Shown one piece after another: positions 27,933-35,231 of a stretch of 64,000 nucleotides of DNA (positions are counted from its first letter, which is position 1; each line of letters begins with the position of its first letter). Both the position numbers and the translations under genes were made by a program. The notes under the pieces are model-generated. The model was not told the DNA's origin and made no database searches. It was given only the letters and a program-made list of their open reading frames with translations. Source of the stretch: Thiobacillus sp. (GTDB lineage: Bacteria; Pseudomonadota; Gammaproteobacteria; Burkholderiales; Thiobacillaceae); NCBI RefSeq assembly GCF_018780105.1, contig NZ_JADMKC010000005.1, forward strand, positions 266,482 through 330,481, written 5' to 3'.

Positions 27933-29936
27933 ATGCTCATTACTCAACTCCTCGACGATCTCAACCGCGATGCACTCATCGATCTGTTCGGCCTCTCCGC
28001 CGTTATGGATGTTGAAGCCGCGCTATCGGAGAAATCCGGCAAAGCCTATGTGCAATGTCTGGTGCGCAAGAAAGATGTGCAGGCCAAGCGCGAGGAACTG
28101 GTACGACAGCTCTGGCTGCATCGTCTGGCGGGCGAATACAAATATCCCGTCCCTCGCCTAAGCGTCGAATACCCCATCACCTTCGGTCGCGACAGTTCCA
28201 AGCGCGCCGACATCGTGGTGTACGACGCCGACCGGCCTACCGTTCCCTACCTCATTGTCGAGGTCAAACAGGGCAAGCTCAAGGACGGCAAAGAACAACT
28301 GCGCTCTTATACCCATGCTACTGGCGCACCGCTGGCCATGTGGTGCAACGGCGTTCAGTCCATTACCTGGCACCGCAAGAACCCCAATTACTTCGTCGAA
28401 ATTCCTGACATCCCCAGCGTCACCCAGACCATCGACGACATCGCCGGCAAACCCTGGACAGTGGATGCACTCATCGACATTGAGAAAAAGCGCGAGGCCG
28501 AAGGCAAGGGCGCGCGCAGCCTCAAGCAGCTGATCGAGGACATGGAAGATGAAGTGCTCGCCAATGCCGGCGTGGACGTGTTTGAAGAAGTCTTCAAGCT
28601 CATCTTTACCAAACTCTACGACGAGATGTATTGCTACCGGGGCCGCCACAAGTACCTGCGCTTCCGCAACAGCAACACCGCCGCCCAGCTCAAGGCCAAC
28701 ATTCAGGGCCTGTTCGACGACGCTCGCAAGCAATGGCCCGGTGTCTTCGCCGACGACGAAAAAATCAAGCTCGGCCCGGAACACCTGCAGGTCTGCGTTG
28801 GCTCGCTGGAAGAGTGGAAGCTGTTCAACTCCAACCTGGACGTGGTGGATGAAGCTTTCGAATATCTGGTCAACAAATCGTCCAAGGGCGAAAAAGGCCA
28901 GTACTTCACGCCGCGCTGGGTGATCGACATGTGCGTGAAGATGATGAACCCGCACGAAGCGGAAACCGTCATCGACACCGCCGCCGGCAGCGCCGGCTTC
29001 ACCGTCCACGCCATCTTCCATGTCTGGAAGCAGATCCTCGAAGCCGAAGGCCTACCCGTCTCCCACCTGTTCACCATGGAAGACAAGCCGCAGCGCTGCA
29101 CCGACTACGTGCAGGACAAGGTTTTCGCCATCGACTTTGACGAAAAGAGCGTGCGCGTGGCGCGCTGTCTCAACCTCATCGCCGGCGATGGGCAAACCAA
29201 CGTACTGCACATGAACACGTTGGACTGGCCCAAGTGGGACGAGCGCATCAAACAGGACGAGGACTGGCAGGAAACCTACGGCCCCGGCTGGACCAAGCTC
29301 AAGAAGCTGCGCGCGGTGAAAAACGACAACCGCGCTTTCAAGTTCGACGTATTGATGGCCAATCCGCCTTTTGCCGGCGACATCAAGCAAAGCGACATGC
29401 TGTCGCCCTACGAGCTGGGCCACAAGGCCAACGGCAAGCTGGAAAGCAAGGTCGGCCGCGACCTCCTGTTCATCGAACGCAATCTCGACTTCCTGCGCGC
29501 CGGCGGACGCATGGCGGTCGTCTTGCCGCAAGGCCGCTTCAACAATTCCAGCGACAAACGCGTGCGCGAATTCATCGCCGAACGTTGCCGCATCCTCGCC
29601 GTGGTCGGCCTGCACCCCAGCACCTTCAAGCCCCACACCAGCACCAAGACCAGCGTGCTGTTCGTGCAGAAGTGGAATGACGATGCCAGCGAGCCGCGCT
29701 ACCACTGCCCCAAGGTCGACGACTACCCGATTTTCTTCGCCACCCAGAAACTGGAGTCCAAGGACACCAGCGGCGAGAAGATTATCGCCAAGGATGCGGA
29801 GGGTGGATTACTGCGCGACAGCCACGGCCATTGGGTGATTCAGCACGACCTGTTCAACCACGAAGGGCTGACCCAGGACGGCATCGCCGAAGCCTTCGCC
29901 GAGTTCGCCGCCAGGGAGCGACTAGGTTTTTTTTGA
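27933..29936 (+). CDS. Fused PD-(D/E)xK nuclease / N6-adenine DNA methyltransferase
   Basis: 667 residues. Residues about 1-150 form an HsdR_N-like nuclease: Asp in SSKRADIVVYD near 90 and the E-x-K in YLIVEVKQGK near 110. Residues about 310-600 form a gamma-class N6-adenine methyltransferase with SAM motif DTAAGSAGF (about 349) and catalytic NPPF (Asn at about 477). There is no helicase/translocase region, so this differs from classical type I HsdR and resembles type IIB/IIG R-M subunits such as BcgI A. It ends at an octameric T tract overlapping the specificity gene. ATG 27933 is preferred over one six codons upstream. Confidence 0.88.
   Translation: MLITQLLDDLNRDALIDLFGLSAVMDVEAALSEKSGKAYVQCLVRKKDVQAKREELVRQLWLHRLAGEYKYPVPRLSVEYPITFGRDSSKRADIVVYDADRPTVPYLIVEVKQGKLKDGKEQLRSYTHATGAPLAMWCNGVQSITWHRKNPNYFVEIPDIPSVTQTIDDIAGKPWTVDALIDIEKKREAEGKGARSLKQLIEDMEDEVLANAGVDVFEEVFKLIFTKLYDEMYCYRGRHKYLRFRNSNTAAQLKANIQGLFDDARKQWPGVFADDEKIKLGPEHLQVCVGSLEEWKLFNSNLDVVDEAFEYLVNKSSKGEKGQYFTPRWVIDMCVKMMNPHEAETVIDTAAGSAGFTVHAIFHVWKQILEAEGLPVSHLFTMEDKPQRCTDYVQDKVFAIDFDEKSVRVARCLNLIAGDGQTNVLHMNTLDWPKWDERIKQDEDWQETYGPGWTKLKKLRAVKNDNRAFKFDVLMANPPFAGDIKQSDMLSPYELGHKANGKLESKVGRDLLFIERNLDFLRAGGRMAVVLPQGRFNNSSDKRVREFIAERCRILAVVGLHPSTFKPHTSTKTSVLFVQKWNDDASEPRYHCPKVDDYPIFFATQKLESKDTSGEKIIAKDAEGGLLRDSHGHWVIQHDLFNHEGLTQDGIAEAFAEFAARERLGFF
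29927..29936 (+). other. Slippery T-tract (T TTT TTT TGA) at the methylase-specificity junction
   Basis: Eight T at 29927-29934. In the methylase frame the end reads GGT TTT TTT TGA. The seven bases before the last T of the tract form the -1 slippery heptamer T TTT TTT directly before the stop; a -1 slip continues into the specificity frame (TTG AGT CGC CCC). Confidence 0.6.
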
Positions 29937-31378
29937 GTCGCCCCTTTGACGAGGCCCGGTATCGGGGCTTGTTGGAGGGGCTGGAGGTCAGCGAAGTATT
30001 GTTGAGCGAGTCAAATTCAGTCACTCGTTTGGATTCTGAATATTTTCGTCCAGTGTTGATCAGCCTGCAAAAGAGACTTGAGGCGCTACCTCACACCACG
30101 CTTGGCGCGAAGTCGCGCTTTGTTGCCGGGCCGTTTGGCTCGGAGTTTCACGTCGACAACTACGATGAGCGGTCTCCCTACCGTTACGTCCGTGGCAAGG
30201 ACGTTAAGTCGTTCTTTATCGAGAACACAGACAACGTCTATTTGCCTGAGCCGGACTTCAATCGGTTAAACGATCACTCCATTAAAGCGGGTGACGTTCT
30301 GATTTCCGTGGTTGGAACCTTGGGTAACTCGTGCATTGCCACCGAGCGCGACACCCCCGCCATTTTTAGCTGCAAGAGCACAGTCATCCGGAAACCCGAG
30401 GTTAATCCTTATTACCTTGTCTCTTATCTCAATTCGGAGCCAGGTAAATCTCTGCTGCTTCGTTGCGCTCGCGGATCAGTCCAACTTGGGCTGAATCTCC
30501 CAGACCTTCGGCAATATTTGATACCGACGTTCGGCAATGTTCTGCAAGATGCTACCGAGCGAACAATTAGGGCTGCGCACAAATCGTTTGAGATTGCCAG
30601 TGAGCATTTGGCGATTGCTGAACAAACTCTCCTCCGCACCCTCGGCCTAGAAAACTGGCAGCCGCCGGAACCCCTGGCCTACACCCGCCCCAGCCGCGAT
30701 GCCTTCGCCGCCGGACGGCTGGATGCGGAACACTTCAAGCCAAAATACGTTGACCTGGAAGCCCATATTCGCGCTACAAGCAGCTTCACCACGCTGGAAA
30801 ATCTGCTGGCGATCAACGAGCGCGGCACCCAGCCGGACTACGCCGAGAGCGGCCTGCCCGTCATCAACTCCAAGCACGTCGCCAATGGCGAGGTGCGGCT
30901 GAACGACGGCAACCGCGTGGCTATGGCTGGCAGCAATGCCATGAAGATCAAACAGGGCGATGTACTGATGAACGGCACCGGCGTTGGCACCATTGGGCGC
31001 GCCGCGCCTTTCTTGCACGATGCGGAAGCGCTGCCCGACAACCACGTCACAATTTTGCGTCCCCAAGCCGGCGCCATTGACTCGGTTTATCTCTCCGTCT
31101 ATCTCAACAGCTTGGCCGGGCAATACCAGGTCAGTAAATGGCTGCGTGGTTCATCCGGACAGATCGAGCTTTACCCCAACGACATCGCCCAGTTTCTCGT
31201 TTGGATCGCCCCAACCGAGGTTCAACAAGCCATCCGCAAAGCCATTGACGATGCTTTCACCGCGAAGCGCAATGCAACGCGCCTCCTCGACGCTGCCAAA
31301 CGCGCCGTTGAAATCGCTATCGAGTCCGGCGAAGCAAGTGCACTCGAATTCCTCAACAGAGAGATAACACCGCAATGA
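29933..31378 (+). CDS. hsdS: Restriction-modification specificity subunit (HsdS-like)
   Basis: 481 residues with two target-recognition domains, each followed by a long helix (about 215-240 and about 440-470), as in HsdS/BcgI B. The first domain holds GPFGSEFH and RGKDVKS, the second NERGTQPDYAESGLPVINSK. The only near start is TTG 29933, overlapping the TGA of the nuclease-methylase; no ATG is nearby. Either coupled initiation or -1 frameshifting on the T tract would express it. The first half is visibly richer in A/T than the second. Confidence 0.87.
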   Translation: MSRPFDEARYRGLLEGLEVSEVLLSESNSVTRLDSEYFRPVLISLQKRLEALPHTTLGAKSRFVAGPFGSEFHVDNYDERSPYRYVRGKDVKSFFIENTDNVYLPEPDFNRLNDHSIKAGDVLISVVGTLGNSCIATERDTPAIFSCKSTVIRKPEVNPYYLVSYLNSEPGKSLLLRCARGSVQLGLNLPDLRQYLIPTFGNVLQDATERTIRAAHKSFEIASEHLAIAEQTLLRTLGLENWQPPEPLAYTRPSRDAFAAGRLDAEHFKPKYVDLEAHIRATSSFTTLENLLAINERGTQPDYAESGLPVINSKHVANGEVRLNDGNRVAMAGSNAMKIKQGDVLMNGTGVGTIGRAAPFLHDAEALPDNHVTILRPQAGAIDSVYLSVYLNSLAGQYQVSKWLRGSSGQIELYPNDIAQFLVWIAPTEVQQAIRKAIDDAFTAKRNATRLLDAAKRAVEIAIESGEASALEFLNREITPQ

Positions 31379-31491
31379 GCCAACACCTGCTGATCCTCGG
31401 TGCCGGAGCAGACCGCACTACCGGCATTGACTTCCAGTATGGAAAGGGCGGCGAGACTTTACGTGAAACCCTGTTGGGAAAAATAAGGTAG
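31375..31491 (+). CDS. 38-residue ORF, possible remnant of a Rossmann/SIR2-like protein
   Basis: The ATG overlaps the hsdS stop (ATGA) and the stop lies three bases before the next gene. The peptide begins MSQHLLILGAGADRTTGID, a strand followed by a Gly-rich nucleotide-binding-like turn, then changes to a short charged tail. This looks like the start of a larger protein that lost its body by deletion. It may still act as a coupling cistron. Not recognised as a known family. Confidence 0.4.
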   Translation: MSQHLLILGAGADRTTGIDFQYGKGGETLRETLLGKIR

Positions 31492-31494
31492 CCG

Positions 31495-32463
31495 ATGAGC
31501 GACATCAAACTCTTTCGCCTTACACAAGGCCAAGCCTCTGAACTTCAAGGCGATGCTTCAGACCTTGAAAAGCCCTTGCAGACACTGATCGAGAACAATC
31601 TCGAACCTTTGCTTGGTATCCGTTTCCTTGCCACCGAATACTCCACCGGAAAAACCCACGCTGGGCGCATCGACTCCTTGGGCCTCGACGAGAACGATTG
31701 CCCGGTGATCCTCGAATACAAGCGGTCGATGGCCGAGAACGTCATCAACCAGGGGTTGTTCTATCTGGACTGGCTGATGGACCACCAAGCTGAGTTCAAG
31801 CTGCTGGTGATGGACAGGCTGGGCAAGGATGCGGCCGACCGCATCGATTGGAGTGCGCCGCGCCTGGTTTGCATCGCAGCGGATTTCACCAAGTACGACG
31901 CTCACGCAGTGCAACAAATCAATCGCAATATTGAATTGATCCGCTACCGCATGTTTGGCGAAGAGTTGTTGTTGCTGGAGCTTGCAAATGCCACCAGCGC
32001 GGGCAATGGAAACAAGGCTGGCGCAAAGAGCGTGAAGCCCATAAAGACAGAAGCGAAGCCCAACGGCGGTGACAGGACTTTTGCGGAATGGATGGAGATG
32101 CTGCCGGCACCCTTGTGCGAACTGCTGGCATCACTTGAGGATTACATCGTATCGCTGGGGGATGACGTTCAACGCAAGGAGTTGAAACTCTACGTGGCGT
32201 TCAAGCGGCTGAAGAACTTTGCGACGGTCGTGCCGCAAAAGAACCGGCTGCTGCTTTATTTGCACCTGAACCCGGATCAGGTTTCGCCGCTGCCAGCCAT
32301 CGGTAGGGACGTACGCCAACACGGCCATTGGGGGACAGGTGACCTGGAGCTTTCGATGGTCAGCGCCCATGATCTGGATGTGGCCAAGCCGCTGATCCTG
32401 ATGGCATATGAGGGCAGGGGAGCTGCAGCCCAGCCTGAAACAAAAGGACTTTCTCGTACATGA
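31495..32463 (+). CDS. NucS/DUF91-like nuclease with C-terminal DUF5655
   Basis: 322 residues. The N-terminal half has a PD-(D/E)xK core: Asp60 in RIDSLGLDEND and Glu74-x-Lys76 in VILEYKRS, as in NucS/DUF91 nucleases. A Lys/Gly-rich linker (about 165-195) leads to a DUF5655-like domain (LEDYIVSLGDDVQRKELKLY, FKRLKNFATVVPQ). Proteins of this build commonly sit beside restriction genes. It overlaps the NERD gene by four bases and is part of the same operon. Confidence 0.75.
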   Translation: MSDIKLFRLTQGQASELQGDASDLEKPLQTLIENNLEPLLGIRFLATEYSTGKTHAGRIDSLGLDENDCPVILEYKRSMAENVINQGLFYLDWLMDHQAEFKLLVMDRLGKDAADRIDWSAPRLVCIAADFTKYDAHAVQQINRNIELIRYRMFGEELLLLELANATSAGNGNKAGAKSVKPIKTEAKPNGGDRTFAEWMEMLPAPLCELLASLEDYIVSLGDDVQRKELKLYVAFKRLKNFATVVPQKNRLLLYLHLNPDQVSPLPAIGRDVRQHGHWGTGDLELSMVSAHDLDVAKPLILMAYEGRGAAAQPETKGLSRT

Positions 32464-33245
32464 GCGCGCCAACCAAGTCTCCAATCACGGACAAACCTTT
32501 GCGTAATCCTGGGCAGTCGCTCGAGGAGGCACGGCGCAAGTTGTTCGAAGACAAGATCGAGACGCCCTTTTTATTCGCGCTGTTTTTTTCTTTGATGGCG
32601 GCCATGGAATGGTGGCGTTATTACTTTAAGCAGCCCCCCAGCCCGATCATTTTCACAATTTGCGCAGTCTTGTTGGCTGGGTTCACAGCATGGCGATTTT
32701 GGAAGACGCGCCCACAAGTACATGCAATCAAACAAGGCATCGAAGGCGAAAAAGCGGTCGGCCAGTTTCTTGAGCGGCTACGGGAAAGTGGTTACCACGT
32801 CTTCCATGACCTGATTGGCACTGGGTTCAACGTCGATCATGTGCTGATTGGGCCGGGGGGTGTTTTCACAATTGAAACGAAGACCTGGAGCAAACCTTTA
32901 CGCGGCGATCCGATGATCAAGTTCGATGGTGAGCAGATCACAGTAGACGGACGCGAGCCCGAGCGTGATCCCGTTATTCAGGCACGAGCGCAGGCTGCTT
33001 GGCTGAAGGGTTTGCTGGCCGAAAGCACGGGATGCGCATACGAGGTATTTCCCGTTGTGGTCTTCCCCGGCTGGTTTATCAAGCAGGGCGAGGGCACTTT
33101 ACGGAATATGTGGGTACTTGAGCCCAAGGCCTTGGCCAAGTTTCTGGCGAAGGCACCCCAGAGGTTAGCGCTTGATGAGGTGAAGCTGGCCAGCTTCCAT
33201 TTATCGCGTTTCATCCGCACCAGCGAACAAGGCCGCAGTACCTGA
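32460..33245 (+). CDS. NERD-domain (nuclease-related) membrane protein
   Basis: 261 residues. Two hydrophobic segments at about 38-52 and 65-82 anchor it in the membrane; the NERD domain follows (IEGEKAVGQFLERL) with the nuclease-type residues Asp126 (NVDHVLIGPGG), Glu139 and Lys141 (TIETKTW). Its start overlaps the stop of the upstream nuclease gene (ATGA). It is the last gene of the restriction-type operon. Nuclease activity is predicted from the fold only. Confidence 0.82.
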   Translation: MSAPTKSPITDKPLRNPGQSLEEARRKLFEDKIETPFLFALFFSLMAAMEWWRYYFKQPPSPIIFTICAVLLAGFTAWRFWKTRPQVHAIKQGIEGEKAVGQFLERLRESGYHVFHDLIGTGFNVDHVLIGPGGVFTIETKTWSKPLRGDPMIKFDGEQITVDGREPERDPVIQARAQAAWLKGLLAESTGCAYEVFPVVVFPGWFIKQGEGTLRNMWVLEPKALAKFLAKAPQRLALDEVKLASFHLSRFIRTSEQGRST

Positions 33246-33318
33246 ACTGCAACCCGCGACTATTAATTGGGGTCAGTTCAAATTCTCCGCGCATATCCAG
33301 ATGGCCCAAGGCACCCGC

Positions 33319-33987
33319 ATGCATGAAACCCTTTTCACCAGCCCAGAAGGCCGCATGCTGGGCGTCGGCCTGGCGCTCACCGGGCTGATGCTGCTGGCGT
33401 TCGGGATCGGTTGGCACCTGTATCCGGACCGCATTCTTCCCTACGCGATCATGACGGGGCTGAACCTGATCATCGGCCGTGAGGCGGGGATGTCCTTCGG
33501 CTATGCAAGCGGTTTCGGTCATGCCCAGGTGGTGCCCCTCAATATCCTGATCGAGACGATCCAGGTGCTGGTGATCTACCCGCTGTTCGTGCAGAGCACG
33601 CGGCACCTGATCAAGCTGCGCACGCTGGAGCCTTTCATCACGCGCATTCACCACGCGGCGCAGTCCGGCGGGGGCGTGGTGCGCAAGTTCGGCATCGCCG
33701 GCCTGTTTGTTTTCGTGTTCGCGCCGTTCTGGATGACGGGCCCGGTGGTGGGGGCGATCATCGGATTTCTGATCGGCTTGCGCCCCTGGGTGAATCTGGC
33801 GGTGGTGCTGGTGTCGACCTATATCGCGATTGGCGTGTGGGCGCTGCTGTTGAACGAGCTCAATGTATGGGCGTCGGCCGTCAATGAGTACGCACCCTAT
33901 CTGTTGTTCCTCGCAATATTGCTGATCGCTGCGGCGATAGAGTGGGTGGGCCGGCATCGCGATCGCGCTGAAAACGGCCATGGCTGA
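33319..33987 (+). CDS. Small multidrug export-type membrane protein (PF06695-like)
   Basis: 222 residues with about five membrane helices, including MLGVGLALTGLMLLAFGIGW near the N-terminus and a Gly/Pro-rich re-entrant-like region FAPFWMTGPVVGAIIGFLIGL. It looks like the Sm_multidrug_ex (DedA-related) family. ATG 33319 is chosen because AAGG lies seven bases upstream; an ATG six codons earlier lacks a ribosome-binding site. It stands alone between the nuclease operon and the DUF2283 gene. Confidence 0.7.
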   Translation: MHETLFTSPEGRMLGVGLALTGLMLLAFGIGWHLYPDRILPYAIMTGLNLIIGREAGMSFGYASGFGHAQVVPLNILIETIQVLVIYPLFVQSTRHLIKLRTLEPFITRIHHAAQSGGGVVRKFGIAGLFVFVFAPFWMTGPVVGAIIGFLIGLRPWVNLAVVLVSTYIAIGVWALLLNELNVWASAVNEYAPYLLFLAILLIAAAIEWVGRHRDRAENGHG

Positions 33988-34123
33988 ATTCGCGCTGTTT
34001 CATTAAAACAAACAGGTCAAATGGGTTGGCGTGACCGTTCCATGAGGATGTAGACTGCCGACGATGGAATTTACGCTCGCATATCGTGACGGCTTACTTC
34101 GACCGAACCGCAGGAGGCAAACG

Positions 34124-34318
34124 ATGAGATTCGATTACGATCCCCAAGTGGATGCACTGTACATTCGGCTCAACGAAGCCAAAATCATTGAGTCAGAGGA
34201 AGTGCAGCCTGGAATTATTCTGGACTTTGACGAGAACGGTAAGGTGGCCGGCGTTGAAGTGCTCGACGCAAGCAAGCGGAATACGACACCCGCATCCGAC
34301 AGAAAGGCAGCTTGCTAG
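34124..34318 (+). CDS. DUF2283 protein
   Basis: 64 residues starting MRFDYDPQVDALYIRLNEAK with the typical GIILDFDENGKVAGVEVLDAS end of DUF2283. AGGAGG sits seven bases before the ATG. DUF2283 genes are usually paired with a DUF4258 gene (putative toxin-antitoxin); no DUF4258 partner is adjacent here, so it is orphaned. A strong terminator follows. Confidence 0.8.
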   Translation: MRFDYDPQVDALYIRLNEAKIIESEEVQPGIILDFDENGKVAGVEVLDASKRNTTPASDRKAAC

Positions 34319-34331
34319 GCCTTGCTGCAAC

Positions 34332-34366
34332 GACAAACCCGGCTTGATGCCGGGTTTGTCGTTTTG
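34332..34366 (+). terminator. Strong rho-independent terminator after the DUF2283 gene
   Basis: GACAAACCCGGC (34332-34343) pairs perfectly with GCCGGGTTTGTC (34349-34360) around a five-base loop, followed by GTTTTG. It lies 14 bases past the stop. Confidence 0.8.
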
Positions 34367-34404
34367 ACGGGGGCGCTTGCTTCTTGATACCGGGGGCTGT
34401 ATTC

Positions 34405-34470
34405 GCCATTCGCGAATGGCAAATAGATGGGGGTTCTCAGCTATTCCCAATTCTTGAAATGAGAATGCTG
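34405..34470. promoter_or_regulatory. Two dyad-symmetric sites upstream of the sulfotransferase gene
   Basis: GCCATTCGCGAATGGC (34405-34420) is a perfect 16-bp palindrome. A second, imperfect 33-bp dyad runs from CAGC (34438) to GCTG (34470), 23 bases before the ATG at 34494. These are candidate operators; no -10/-35 pair is clear. Confidence 0.4.
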
Positions 34471-34493
34471 ATGGCCGACCACGAATTGAAATC

Positions 34494-35231
34494 ATGAGCG
34501 CTTCGCCTGACCCCTACGCCCGAATCTTCCTGTTGAGCCACATGCGCGCCTACACCAGTCTGGCGGGGCATATTCTCGGCTCGCATCCGCAGATCAATGG
34601 CTATTACGAAATGCATCTCAGCTATGAGGATGACGCGGCGCTGGGCAGGCAACTGGCGGCGTTCCAGCAGGGCGATGTGCTGAAGGCAAACAGCCGCTAC
34701 CTTTTCGACAAGTTGCTGCACAACGACTATGTGCTGAATCCCGGGCGGCTGGGGTCTGCCGATATCAAGCTGCTGGTCGCGCTGGCGGAGCCGGCGCACA
34801 CGATCCGGAGCATCGTGCATCTGTTTGCGCAGAAGCCGGACCCGGATTTGTATGCCTCGCCGGAGCAGGCGGCCAGGTACTACGTCGAACGGGTGCAGGC
34901 ACTGGCCGAGTTTTGCCGCACGGCCGGGCGTGATTACCACTACTTCGATGCGGAGCTGCTGCAAGGTGCGCCGGAACGGCTGCTGCCCAGGCTATCGGGC
35001 TGGCTGGAACTGGATTCGCCCTTGAGCGAGCGCTACGAGGTGTTCAGCCAGACGGGCAAGGTGCGCCGGGGGGATACGTCGGCGCGGATGCGGAGCGGGC
35101 GCATCGACCGGAGCCGGATGGATTATTCGCATATCGCAATTCCGGAGGCGGCGCTGCGGGCGGCACGCGAGGCGTATCGGGAATGCCGGGCGCAGATTGT
35201 TTCCGGTGCGGCGGATTCGGTGACGCTTTAG
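34494..35231 (+). CDS. Sulfotransferase-family protein
   Basis: 245 residues. The N-terminus FLLSHMRAYTSLAGHILGSHP matches the PAPS-binding P-loop-like start of sulfotransferases (strand, Arg/Ser-rich loop, helix, then HP). The remainder is variable: EPAHTIRSIVHLF may correspond to the second PAPS-binding region and the Arg-rich GKVRRGDTSARMRSGRI to the C-terminal loop. The acceptor is unknown. Its stop overlaps that of the convergent 615-residue gene. Confidence 0.7.
   Translation: MSASPDPYARIFLLSHMRAYTSLAGHILGSHPQINGYYEMHLSYEDDAALGRQLAAFQQGDVLKANSRYLFDKLLHNDYVLNPGRLGSADIKLLVALAEPAHTIRSIVHLFAQKPDPDLYASPEQAARYYVERVQALAEFCRTAGRDYHYFDAELLQGAPERLLPRLSGWLELDSPLSERYEVFSQTGKVRRGDTSARMRSGRIDRSRMDYSHIAIPEAALRAAREAYRECRAQIVSGAADSVTL

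Noticed and set aside
24534-34366. Prophage or integrative element
   Set aside because: No integrase, phage structural gene, tRNA target or flanking direct repeat was found; it looks like a defence island.
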